Positions 50,400 to 58,512 of a stretch of DNA of 64,000 nt are shown in pieces. Numbering within the stretch: the first letter of the stretch is position 1; every line of letters starts with the position of its first letter. Position numbers and translations under genes: made by a program. This DNA comes from Planctomycetota bacterium (GTDB lineage Bacteria; Planctomycetota; UBA1135; GCA-002748355): contig JALUUL010000015.1 of assembly GCA_027021385.1 (NCBI GenBank), positions 112,986-176,985 on the forward strand. Reading direction: 5' to 3'. Under the pieces are notes generated by a model. It made no database searches and had not been told where the DNA came from. It saw nothing but the letters and a program-made list of their open reading frames with translations.

Positions 50400-52010
50400 T
50401 CAATGCTGGAACTGGAACTCCGCGCTGTTGATCAGGGCCCAGGCGAGATCGACGAGCGCGTCGCGCCGGGCGCGCCAGTTCTTCATGTCGATCCCGTCGA
50501 GGAGGCGCAGCTCCTCCTGGTCCGGGTAGCGGGAGAGGATCCGCAGGTAGAGTTCGGTGATCGCGCGGCGCGGATTGCGGCGGAGGTTCCGGAGGATCGG
50601 GCGCAGGAGGGTGCCGCGCTCGATCTTCAGGATCGTCCGGCTCGCGTTGAGGAGTTGCAGGCGCTGATCCGCCGTGACCTTGGAGCTGCGCTCGCTCATG
50701 ACCCCCGTGTCCCGGGGCGGTCGCCCGAAGACCTCGAGGGTCGGGCTCGAGATGCTCCCGTCGGGGATGCGGATCGCGCCGAGCGAGGGGGGGATCCAGG
50801 TGAAGGGTTCGGGGATGACGCTCGAATACCTCTCCCGGGTCCCGGTCAGGTCGCAGAGGGCGTCGATAAGGATCTCCGCGTCGAGGCGGTGGATCGGATA
50901 GCAGGCGAACAGCGACTCGTCGGCCGCCTCTTGGGAGGGCGGAATCGAGTCCTGCTGGTAGACCCTGGAATTGAGGATCGCCCGGAGGAGGGCGTGCAGG
51001 TCGTAGCCGGAATCCGTGAAGGTCTTCGCGAGAGCGTCGAGCAGGGCGGGGTTCGACGGAGGGTTGTCGGGCCTGAGGTCGTCGGCCTCGTGGACGACGC
51101 CGCGGCCGAAGAGCCACGCCCAGACCCGGTTCACGAGGGCTTTCGCGAACCAGGGGTTGTCCTTGCGGATCAGCCAGTCGGCGAAGACGGCCCTGGGATC
51201 CCTGCCCGGCTCGATGCGGGCCTTCCGCCCGTCCGGGAAGATCGGTTCGACCTCGTCCTTCCCCTCGCCGGGCGGGGGCCGCGTCGCGTCGAAGTAGACG
51301 ATCTCCTCCTTCCACTCCGCGGTCCGCTTGTAGGCGATGCGGGAGAAGAACATGGCCATCGCGTCGAGGCGCCCCTTCGGCCACTTCTCCGCCCGCGCCC
51401 CCATGAAGGTCAGGGCGACGGCCTTCGCGATCGAGCGGGGATCGCGGCTCTGCAGGGCGCGGTAGAAATTGACCGGCGGGACGCGGAAGTTGCTTCCGTC
51501 CGAGGTCAGGAGTTCCCGGACGAAGCGGTCATAGGGCTTGTTCTCCCGGAGGCTCGTCCAGACCCATTGGTAGTAGGCCTGGACGGCGTTCGGCCAGAGG
51601 TTGATCGGGAACTCGGACTTGACCCGGAGGACGTCGCACCAGCGCATCGCCCAGAGATCCGCGAACTCACGTCGCGCGAGGAGTTCGTCGATCAGGGCCG
51701 CGCGCTTGCCGGGTTTCTCGTCCTCGAGGAAACGCTTGCATTCCTCGAGGGTCGGAAGGCGCCCGCCGAGGTCCAGGTACGCGCGGCGCAGGAAGACGTG
51801 GTCGGGGCAGGTCCCGGCGTGCGGGATGCCCCGCTTGCGGAGGAACATGAAGACCGCGCGGTCGAGGCTCCGGCTCGCGGCCGGCGCGCGGGCCTGTAAG
51901 GTAGGGGCTTCGGCGGAGCCGCCCTCCGGTCCGGGAAGGGGGACCGCGACGCCCTCGACGGAGGTCGCGGCGAGGGAAAGCCAACCGCAGAGAAAAAGGA
52001 TCCGTCGCAT
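50400..52010 (-). CDS. DUF1549/DUF1553 secreted protein (planctomycete type)
   Basis: This 536-residue protein has a signal peptide (ILFLCGWLSLAATSVEG). The DUF1549 part (about 45-250) has HVFLRRAYLDLGGRLPT and LWAMRWCDVLRVKSEF. The DUF1553 part (about 285-530) has NPWFAKALVNRVWAWLFGRG and HRLDAEILIDALCDLTG, written within the allowed length. In many family members a cytochrome-like CxxCH domain precedes DUF1549; none is present here. It is the first gene of the three-gene set. An upstream in-frame start would run into the divergent promoter region. Confidence 0.92.
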   Translation of the reverse strand: MRRILFLCGWLSLAATSVEGVAVPLPGPEGGSAEAPTLQARAPAASRSLDRAVFMFLRKRGIPHAGTCPDHVFLRRAYLDLGGRLPTLEECKRFLEDEKPGKRAALIDELLARREFADLWAMRWCDVLRVKSEFPINLWPNAVQAYYQWVWTSLRENKPYDRFVRELLTSDGSNFRVPPVNFYRALQSRDPRSIAKAVALTFMGARAEKWPKGRLDAMAMFFSRIAYKRTAEWKEEIVYFDATRPPPGEGKDEVEPIFPDGRKARIEPGRDPRAVFADWLIRKDNPWFAKALVNRVWAWLFGRGVVHEADDLRPDNPPSNPALLDALAKTFTDSGYDLHALLRAILNSRVYQQDSIPPSQEAADESLFACYPIHRLDAEILIDALCDLTGTRERYSSVIPEPFTWIPPSLGAIRIPDGSISSPTLEVFGRPPRDTGVMSERSSKVTADQRLQLLNASRTILKIERGTLLRPILRNLRRNPRRAITELYLRILSRYPDQEELRLLDGIDMKNWRARRDALVDLAWALINSAEFQFQH

Positions 52011-52248
52011 CTCGAACGCGCTCCTGCCCGGCACCCGGTGTTCCTCGAACGCATTAGAACTCCCTCCGCACACGAAGCCCGAGCGGGCTGCAAAAAGAAC
52101 GTACCGCTTCGACCTGCGTTCGGTTTGCAAGTCCTCCGATCGAAAGGTGCAAGCTTGGTACCCGGGTCGAACTTCCGGCGACCGAAGAAGTGGCAGACTT
52201 CGAGGACCCGAAGTCGTGCCCCTTCCTCCTGGCATCCGCGAGTCCGAA
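52011..52248. promoter_or_regulatory. 238-base divergent promoter region with two inverted repeats
   Basis: This gap between the DUF1549 gene (minus) and DAHP synthase (plus) is less GC-rich than its surroundings. It holds an imperfect dyad, TGCAAA (52089-52094) plus GAACG (52097-52101) against CGTTC (52117-52121) plus TTTGCA (52124-52129). A second hairpin is GACTTCG (52196-52202) with CGAAGTC (52209-52215), 34 bases before the DAHP synthase start. Either could be an operator or a leader structure. The start at 52249 has no good ribosome binding site. Confidence 0.4.
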
Positions 52249-53364
52249 ATGCATCTCCTGAAACTTTCCGATCCCAGGGAAGAAGACGTCGAACGCCTGC
52301 TCGACTGGGTCCGCGCTCGGGGCGAAGTGCGCAAGCGGGTCGACATGCCCGGCGAGTGCGCGATCGTCTTCGAGTGCGACCCTGGATTCGAGGATCCGCC
52401 GCCGCCTCCCTTTCCGGCCGGCAGGGTCGAGATCCTCGAGGTCGGGACCCCCTACGTCCTCGCGGCGCGCGCCGCTCGGGAGGCGCGCAGCCGGGTCCCG
52501 ATCCGCGGAGAACTCGTCGTCGGGGGTTCGGAGTTCGTCGTCATGGCCGGGCCATGCGCGGTCGAGAGCAAGGAACGCGTCGTCAGGATCGCGGTCGCCG
52601 TGCGGCGGCTCGGGGCGCGGGTCCTGAGGGGCGGGGCCTTCAAGCCGCGGACCTCCCCCTACTCCTTCCAGGGGTTGAAGATGGAAGGGCTGCGGCGGCT
52701 CGGGCACGCCGGCCGCAAGAGCGGCCTTCCCGTCGTGTCCGAGGTCCTGGCCCCGGAGATGGTCGAGGCCGTCGCCTCCCGGGTCGACGTGCTGCAGGTC
52801 GGCATGCGCAACGGACTCAACTATCCCCTCCTCGAGGCGATCGGGCGCCACCCGGCGCGCCCCCCGGTGCTCCTGAAGCGGGGGATCGGCTGCGGGCTCG
52901 ACGAGTTCCTCTGCGCGGCGGATTACATCCTCGCCGGCGGGAATCCGAACGTCATGCTCTGCCTGCGCGGGAACACGGGCTTCTCGAAGTACAGCAGGGC
53001 CACGCTGGACCTCGCCGACATCCCCCTGCTGCGCCGGATGACGCACCTTCCGATCATCGTCGACCCGAGCCATGCGGCGGGCCGGAGGGACATCATCCCC
53101 TCGATGGCCGCAGCGGCCCTCGTCGCGGGGGCCGACGGCCTCCTCGTCGAGGTCCACGACCGGCCCGAGGAAGCCCTCGTCGACGGCCCGCAGGCCCTGA
53201 CCCTCGAAGCCTTCGGGGGATTGATGCGCCGCCTCCGCGCGCTCGCGCCGGCGATGGACCGCGAGGTCGCGGGCGAGGACCTCGAGGGGCCCTCGCGCGG
53301 GGCCTTCGCGGATCTCGGCCTCGAGGCTCCTCCCTTGAGGCCCTCTCGGTTCCGGACGGCTTGA
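52249..53364 (+). CDS. aroF: 3-deoxy-7-phosphoheptulonate synthase (DAHP synthase), type I-beta
   Basis: This 371-residue enzyme joins phosphoenolpyruvate and erythrose 4-phosphate, the first step of the shikimate pathway. The catalytic barrel (about 95-350) has VMAGPCAVES, LRGGAFKPRTSPYSFQG, VLLKRGIG, CLRGNTGFSK, IIVDPSHAAGRRD and VEVHDRPEEALVDGPQ, the pattern of the KDOPS-like I-beta group. The first 70 residues form a ferredoxin-like domain, as in Thermotoga, where it mediates feedback inhibition by Tyr and Phe. The gene at 53369 follows after only four bases. Confidence 0.94.
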   Translation: MHLLKLSDPREEDVERLLDWVRARGEVRKRVDMPGECAIVFECDPGFEDPPPPPFPAGRVEILEVGTPYVLAARAAREARSRVPIRGELVVGGSEFVVMAGPCAVESKERVVRIAVAVRRLGARVLRGGAFKPRTSPYSFQGLKMEGLRRLGHAGRKSGLPVVSEVLAPEMVEAVASRVDVLQVGMRNGLNYPLLEAIGRHPARPPVLLKRGIGCGLDEFLCAADYILAGGNPNVMLCLRGNTGFSKYSRATLDLADIPLLRRMTHLPIIVDPSHAAGRRDIIPSMAAAALVAGADGLLVEVHDRPEEALVDGPQALTLEAFGGLMRRLRALAPAMDREVAGEDLEGPSRGAFADLGLEAPPLRPSRFRTA

Positions 53365-53368
53365 AGCG

Positions 53369-54547
53369 ATGAGCGGGGCGGACCTCGGACTCGGACCGGC
53401 GGGCGTCAGTTTGCGCCGCCGGAGCTTCCGGCCGGCGGGCGGCGCGCGGGAGACCCACCTCTGTCTCGAGGTCGGTCCGGGCGGGGACTTCCGCGAGCAG
53501 TGCGCGCGTCTCGATGGGGCCTACGGGGAGGCGCTCGCGGACCTCGGCCTCGGAAGGGAGAGCACGGTGCTCCGGCGCTTCTTCCTCAGCGATCCGGCGA
53601 ACCAGGAGGCCGCCCTCCTCGCCTCGCCACTCGCCTCGACCGGAGCGCCCTTCGCGAGGTCCATCGTCGGCCAGGCTCCGCTCGCCGGGGGGAAGATCGC
53701 GCTCTGGGCCTACCACCTCGACGAGGACGGCGAGGCCCCGCCCAAGCGGAGGCTCGGGCGGAGTCTCGCCCTCCCGAGGCACGGGGGCGTGCACCTCTGG
53801 ACGGCGGATCTTCCGCTCGAGGGGGAGGAGAGGGACCTTCCGCCGGCCGGTCAGACGAGAGCCCTGTTCACGAAGTACGAGGCCGAACTGGCGCGCGCCG
53901 GCGCGACCCTCGCCGCGGACGTGCTCCGCACCTGGATCTTCGTCTGCTGCATCGATCATCACTACATGGACATGTGCGCCGCCCGCCGGGATCTCTTCGC
54001 GGAGCGGGGCTTGCATCCCGGGACGCACTACATCGCGAGCACCGGCATCGCGGGCCGGCGGGCGGACCCGCGGCAGGGGATCCTCCTCGAGGGCTACGCC
54101 CTTCAGGGGGTCGAGGAGGAGCGGATCCGCTTCCTCCACGCCCCGGCCTTCCTCGGGCCGACGGACCGATACGGCGTGACCTTCGAGCGCGGGGTCCGCG
54201 TCGCGCACGGAGACCGCGTCCACGTCCTGATCTCGGGAACGGCGAGCATCGACCCCGAGGGGCGGGTGCTCCACGAGGGGGACATCCGCGGCCAGACGGA
54301 GCGGACCTTCGAGAACGTCGGCGCCCTCCTCGCGGAGGCCGGCGCGACCTTCGCCGACCTCGTCCAGATGATCGTCTACCTCCGCGACCCCGCCGACGCC
54401 GCCTTCCTCCTCCCCGATCTCGCGGAACGCTTCCCGGCGACTCCCTATCTCTGCGTCCACGCCCCGGTCTGCCGCCCCGCCTGGCTGATCGAGGTCGAGG
54501 CCTGGGCCGTCCTCCCCGCCGCCGACCCGGGCCTCCCCCCGTTCTGA
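53369..54547 (+). CDS. Tandem RidA/YjgF-like protein, chorismatase-like layout
   Basis: This 392-residue protein is about three times the length of RidA. The C-terminal part (about 280-390) is a clear YjgF domain (VLISGTASIDPEGRV, QTERTFENVGALLAEAG). The middle part (about 170-245) carries RTWIFVCCIDHHYMDMC and ARRDLFAERGL followed by THYIASTGIAGR, seen in long Rid-family proteins and reminiscent of FkbO-type chorismatases. The N-terminal 160 residues are less conserved. Directly behind DAHP synthase, a role with a chorismate-derived or enamine intermediate is plausible, but the active-site residues could not be checked. Confidence 0.72.
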   Translation: MSGADLGLGPAGVSLRRRSFRPAGGARETHLCLEVGPGGDFREQCARLDGAYGEALADLGLGRESTVLRRFFLSDPANQEAALLASPLASTGAPFARSIVGQAPLAGGKIALWAYHLDEDGEAPPKRRLGRSLALPRHGGVHLWTADLPLEGEERDLPPAGQTRALFTKYEAELARAGATLAADVLRTWIFVCCIDHHYMDMCAARRDLFAERGLHPGTHYIASTGIAGRRADPRQGILLEGYALQGVEEERIRFLHAPAFLGPTDRYGVTFERGVRVAHGDRVHVLISGTASIDPEGRVLHEGDIRGQTERTFENVGALLAEAGATFADLVQMIVYLRDPADAAFLLPDLAERFPATPYLCVHAPVCRPAWLIEVEAWAVLPAADPGLPPF

Positions 54548-54576
54548 TCCCGTCGCGGTCCCCTTGGGCCGCGGGA

Positions 54577-54612
54577 CGGACGGGGGGGCCGCGGGCGAGG
54601 GCCCCCCGTCCG
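54577..54612. terminator. Strong GC hairpin between convergent genes
   Basis: GGACGGGGGG (54577-54586) pairs with CCCCCCGTCC (54603-54612), a ten-pair stem around a 16-base loop. It sits between the convergent RidA-like and AI-2E permease genes and could end transcription from both sides, although no T run follows. Confidence 0.45.
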
Positions 54613-54641
54613 GGGGGAGGAGACCGCGGATGGGAAGAGGG

Positions 54642-55802
54642 TCAGCGCGGGGGGGCGAGGATCTTGGGGGGAGGCGGGTCCTCCTGGATCGCGTGGGTGA
54701 AGAAGTAGGTGACGGTCGGGACGCCGAGGAGGAGGCCCCAGAGGCCGAAGAGTTCGTGTCCGACGATGAGGACGGCGAGGACGAGGACCGGGTTCAACTT
54801 GAGGTGGTGCCCCATGATCATGGGGTTGAGGACGTAGGCCTCGACCATGTGGACGAGGGTGACCATCAGGATGACCCAGAGGACGAGGCTGAAGCCCGAG
54901 ATCTTGAGGGCGACGAGGCAGATCGGAACGGTCGAGATGAAGACGCCGGCGACGGGGATGAACGAGCAGAGGAAGACGACTCCCGCGAGGAAGGCGAGCG
55001 GGCGGATGCCGAGGGCCGTCATGCCGATCGTCGTCAGGGCCGTGTTGACGAGGGCGATGACGAGCTGAGCCTCGAGGAAGCGCCCGAGGACGAGACCGAA
55101 GCGGAACACCGAGTTCGCGACCTCGTCGTAGAGGAAGCGCAGCTTGGTCCCCTTGAGGGCGACGACGCCCCGGGAGATCCTCGGAAGGTCCCGGACGATC
55201 AGGAACGCGAAGAGGAGCGCGAGGAGGAAGGCCGTCGTCAGGCCGACGGCGTTCTTGAAGATCGAGAAGAGCTTCCGGAGGGTCTCGGTCCCCGACTGTT
55301 CGGGAAGGAGGGACGGAAGGGGTTCCCCGGGCGGAGGCGCTGCTTCGACGGAGGTCTGCCCGTGGATCCCGAGGAGGTCGCCTAGGAGGTCCTTGGCCTT
55401 CCGGTCGCCGAGGATCTCCCCGACCCAGGGCTGGGTCTTGCGCTGTTCCTCGACGATGCGATCGACCTCGTGGAGGTAATCGGGGGCCGTCTTGAGGAAG
55501 TCTGCCGCCTGGTTCTTGAGTTCGGGGCCGAGGTAGGTCACGACCAGGCCGATCACCGAGATCATCAGGAGGAAGACGATCGCTGTGCGGGCCTTCCGGG
55601 AGCGGATGCGGTGTGCGAGACCCTGCACGCCGTGCTCGGCGATGTAGGCGAAGACGAAGGTCAGGAAGATCAGCGGGAGGAAGTGGCGGAGGAGATAGAG
55701 GACCAGGAAGAAGATCCCCCAGATCAGGAGTTTCCGGCCGATCGGGACCAGGTAGTTCCAGGGCGGGGGAAAGCTGCGGAAGTCGGGCGCGGCCTCGGGC
55801 AT
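54642..55802 (-). CDS. AI-2E family (PerM/YdiK) membrane protein
   Basis: This 386-residue inner-membrane protein has about seven to eight hydrophobic helices: two at about 28-65, one at 75-92, then a soluble loop (about 95-195) and a cluster at about 200-375. The block LVIALVNTALTTIGMTALGI, with ICLVALKISGFSLVLWVIL and GHHLKLNPVLVLAVLIVG, is the most conserved part of the family. Some relatives export the quorum signal AI-2; others are Na+/H+ exchangers. The loop has an Ala/Pro-rich insert (about 148-165). The substrate is not predictable. Confidence 0.87.
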   Translation of the reverse strand: MPEAAPDFRSFPPPWNYLVPIGRKLLIWGIFFLVLYLLRHFLPLIFLTFVFAYIAEHGVQGLAHRIRSRKARTAIVFLLMISVIGLVVTYLGPELKNQAADFLKTAPDYLHEVDRIVEEQRKTQPWVGEILGDRKAKDLLGDLLGIHGQTSVEAAPPPGEPLPSLLPEQSGTETLRKLFSIFKNAVGLTTAFLLALLFAFLIVRDLPRISRGVVALKGTKLRFLYDEVANSVFRFGLVLGRFLEAQLVIALVNTALTTIGMTALGIRPLAFLAGVVFLCSFIPVAGVFISTVPICLVALKISGFSLVLWVILMVTLVHMVEAYVLNPMIMGHHLKLNPVLVLAVLIVGHELFGLWGLLLGVPTVTYFFTHAIQEDPPPPKILAPPR

Positions 55803-55893
55803 GGGGCAGAGGATAGGGGGACCGGAGACTCGATTGGAGGGTGCAGGGGGAGCGGGGGGCCGGGGAGGCGGGCGGGCCTCCCCGGCGGCCGGG

Positions 55894-56817
55894 TCAGCGG
55901 CGCCGCCTCACGGTCTTGCGGACCCGGTGCTCGACGCGGCCCCGGCGGCGTTCCCGCGGGCCGACGCGGCCGTCGCGGTTGCGGTCCAGGTGGCGTTTGA
56001 CCTTGCGTCCCCTCCGTAGTTCGCGGCGTCCGACCTTCCCGTCGCCGTTGCGGTCGAGTCTGTCGTGGACCCTGCGGGCCCTGCGCCGCTCGCGGGGCCC
56101 GATCTTCCCGTCGTCGTTGCGGTCGATCCTGTCGAAGACCCTGCGTCCTCTCCGTAGTTCGCGGCGTCCGACCTTTCCGTCGCCGTTGCGGTCGAGTCCG
56201 TCGTGGACCCTGCGGGCCCTGCGCCGCTCGCGGATCCCGATCTTCCCGTCGTCGTTGCGGTCGATCCTGTCGAAGACCCTGCGTCCCCTCCGTAGTTCGC
56301 GGCGTCCGACCTTTCCGTCGCCGTTGCGGTCGAGTCTGTCGTGGACCCTGCGAGCCCTGCGCCGCTCGCGGATCCCGATCTTCCCGTCGTCGTTGCGATC
56401 GATCCTGTCGAAGACCTTGCGTCCCCTCCGGAGTTCGCCCGGTTCGATCCTCCCGTCGTCGTCCCGGTCGATCCGGTCCCGGAGGCCTTCCTCGTGTTCC
56501 CGGCCTTCCCGGCGCTCGCGGATCCTCTCGCCGGCCTGGCGGATCTCGGCTTCGCCGATCCTTCCATCGCCGTTCTGGTCGAGCCGGCGGCGCAGCGCCC
56601 GGAGGATCTCGGGCAGGGCCTTCCTCTCCTCCGGACTGACGACTCCGTCCCCGTCGCGGTCGAGCTTGCGCTTGATCCAGTGCCGGGCCTTCGGGTGCGT
56701 GCGCAGCCAGTCGACGAAGGGCCTTGCGGCGGGCCGGCGTTCCGGACCTTTCTTCTGCGCGGGCGCGGGCGCGCAAAGGAGCGCGACCCCGATGATGGAC
56801 AGTGTCTTCGCGAGCAT
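55894..56817 (-). CDS. Secreted EF-hand protein with near-identical tandem repeats
   Basis: This 307-residue protein has a signal peptide (LAKTLSIIGVALLCAPAPA). At least nine EF-hand loops follow, starting with DRDGDGVVSPEE and DQNGDGRIGEAE. From about residue 125 the protein is a repeat of 46 residues with two loops per unit: DRNDDGKIG, then RERRRARR, then DRNGDGKVG, then RELRRGRR. Between the loops the chain is almost all Arg, giving a very basic linker between acidic calcium sites. Arg content this high is unusual for an exported protein. The start at 56817 has AAGGGGG upstream. The role is unknown; calcium- or polyanion-binding is plausible. Confidence 0.78.
   Translation of the reverse strand: MLAKTLSIIGVALLCAPAPAQKKGPERRPAARPFVDWLRTHPKARHWIKRKLDRDGDGVVSPEERKALPEILRALRRRLDQNGDGRIGEAEIRQAGERIRERREGREHEEGLRDRIDRDDDGRIEPGELRRGRKVFDRIDRNDDGKIGIRERRRARRVHDRLDRNGDGKVGRRELRRGRRVFDRIDRNDDGKIGIRERRRARRVHDGLDRNGDGKVGRRELRRGRRVFDRIDRNDDGKIGPRERRRARRVHDRLDRNGDGKVGRRELRRGRKVKRHLDRNRDGRVGPRERRRGRVEHRVRKTVRRRR
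56005..56435. repeat. 138-bp tandem repeat inside the EF-hand gene
   Basis: The element GCGGCGTCCGACC starts at 56023, 56161 and 56299, exactly 138 bases apart. The intervening sequence is nearly identical, with only scattered single-base differences. Each unit encodes two EF-hands. The identity at DNA level points to recent duplication or gene conversion. Confidence 0.88.
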
Positions 56818-56980
56818 GGTTTCCCCCTTTTCGGATGCTTCTGAATGTTGTGGGCTTTTTCGACAGGGCGCGCCCCGGGCTGTAGAGGGATTCGACGGAA
56901 TCACGTCCTCGTTACAAGTGGACTGGCGGCGCGAGGGCCGTAGGATCCGGGGCCCGGCGCGCCGGCCCTCCGAAATCCCG

Positions 56981-58357
56981 ATGCCACCGAAGCCTCGCTT
57001 CCCCCTCGACAGACCCCTGCTCGTCGTCGACGCCGTCGGCCTCCGGCTGCGCGACCTGCGGCACGCCCCCGCCCTGCAGGCCTTCGCGGGGCGGGGCAGG
57101 GTCCGCCCCCTCGAGACCCCCGTTCCGGCCCTGACCTGCAGCGTGCAGGCGAGCCTCCTGACCGGGACCCTTCCGCGGGAGCACGGCGTCGTCGGGAACG
57201 GTTGGTACCTCCGTGAACTGGCCGAGGTCCGCTTCTGGATGCAGTCCGATCGGCTCGTCCGCGGAAGGAAGTTCCCCGAACTCTACGCGGACCGCGAGAA
57301 GGACTTCCGCTGGGCGAAGCTCTTCTGGTGGTTCAACATGTATTCCTCGGCCGACCTCAGCTTGACGCCGCGGCCCCATTACCACAGCGACGGGAAGAAG
57401 GTCTTCGCCCTCTATTCCGAGCCTCCGGATTGGCAGGCCCAAGTGCAGCGGGAACTCGGGGAGTTCCCCTTCCCTTCCTTCTGGGGGCCGATGGCGGGGG
57501 CACCTTCCTCGCGCTGGATCGTCGAGGCGACGATCCGCTGCCTCGCCCGCGAGCGGCCGTCGCTCGTCCTGACCTACCTGCCTCATCTCGACTACGACCA
57601 CCAGAGATTCGGGCCGGAGGACCCGAGGAGCCGCGAGGCCGTCGCCGAACTCGACACGCTTTGCGGGAAGCTCCTGGCCGCGGCGGAGAGCGAGGGGTAT
57701 CGCGTGCTCGTCCTCTCCGAATACGGCATCGAGCCGGTCAAGACCCCGGTCTTCGTGAACCGCGTCCTGCGCGAGGCCGGGTTCCTGCGCGTGCAGGAGA
57801 CGACGCACGGGGAACTCCTCGACGCGGGGGCGAGCCGCGCGTTCGCGGTCGCCGATCACCAGATCGCCCATGTCTACCTGCGGGAGGAGCGGGATCTTAT
57901 TAGGCTGCGCCGTCTCCTCGAAGGAATCGAGGGCGTCTCGCAGGTCCTGGGTCCGGACGGCAAGCGCGAACTCGGGCTCGACCATCCGAGGGCCGGGGAT
58001 CTCGTCCTGCTCTCGGAGCATGGCTGCTGGTTCGCCTATCCCTACTGGCTCGAGGAAGGCCGCCGGCCGGACTTCGCGACCTCGGTCGACATCCACCGCA
58101 AGCCGGGTTACGACCCCGCCGAACTCTTCTTCGATCCGGCGATTCCCTTCCCCAGGCTCAAGGCCGCCTGGATCCTCTTGAAGAAGACCCTCGGCTTCCG
58201 CACGAGGATGTCCCTGGTCCCGACGGATCCTTCCCGGGTTAGGGGCTCGCACGGTCTCCCGCCGGCCTCCGCCGAGGTCGGCCCGGTCGTCCTCGCAGGG
58301 CCCGGGCTCGAACTTCCGGAGACCCCCACGGCGGCGAACCTCTTCTTCGCGGACTGA
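56981..58357 (+). CDS. Nucleotide pyrophosphatase/phosphodiesterase-like protein (alkaline phosphatase superfamily)
   Basis: This 458-residue cytoplasmic protein has the NPP core. A first metal Asp lies in LLVVDAVGLRL, the probable nucleophile Thr in VPALTCSVQASLLTG, Asp and His ligands in TYLPHLDYDHQRFGP, and a final His in VADHQIAHVYL. The usual SDHG ligand pair reads SEYG (VLVLSEYGIEPV), with Glu and Tyr in place of Asp and His, so one metal site is altered. There is no signal peptide. This subgroup, also found in ebo clusters, handles small phosphodiesters whose identity is not settled. It is divergent from the EF-hand gene. Confidence 0.82.
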   Translation: MPPKPRFPLDRPLLVVDAVGLRLRDLRHAPALQAFAGRGRVRPLETPVPALTCSVQASLLTGTLPREHGVVGNGWYLRELAEVRFWMQSDRLVRGRKFPELYADREKDFRWAKLFWWFNMYSSADLSLTPRPHYHSDGKKVFALYSEPPDWQAQVQRELGEFPFPSFWGPMAGAPSSRWIVEATIRCLARERPSLVLTYLPHLDYDHQRFGPEDPRSREAVAELDTLCGKLLAAAESEGYRVLVLSEYGIEPVKTPVFVNRVLREAGFLRVQETTHGELLDAGASRAFAVADHQIAHVYLREERDLIRLRRLLEGIEGVSQVLGPDGKRELGLDHPRAGDLVLLSEHGCWFAYPYWLEEGRRPDFATSVDIHRKPGYDPAELFFDPAIPFPRLKAAWILLKKTLGFRTRMSLVPTDPSRVRGSHGLPPASAEVGPVVLAGPGLELPETPTAANLFFAD

Positions 58358-58382
58358 AGGGGCGGCGGGCGCGCCCGTCGCG

Positions 58383-58400
58383 GGGGACGGGGCCGTCCCC
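58383..58400 (+). terminator. Short perfect hairpin after the phosphodiesterase gene
   Basis: GGGGACGG (58383-58390) and CCGTCCCC (58393-58400) form an eight-pair inverted repeat with a two-base centre, 26 bases after the stop. No T run follows. Confidence 0.35.
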
Positions 58401-58512
58401 GGGTCGGGCTCCCCCTCCGGATCCGGGAGCGGTGGAACGGGGGCGGCGGGTCCGCTAGCCTCCGCCCGGCCCGGGGGCCCGCCCGGAGAACCCGGAGAAG
58501 AGGAAGAATCGG

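Noticed and set aside
52151..52168. AAGCTTGGTACCCGGG, which looks like a cloning polylinker
   Set aside because: The flanking DNA is continuous with native genes and no vector sequence is seen, so HindIII, KpnI and SmaI sites in a row are taken as coincidence.
56005..56435. Regular DNA repeats that might suggest a CRISPR array
   Set aside because: The 138-base period is a whole number of codons and encodes EF-hand loops without interruption; there are no short repeats with unique spacers.
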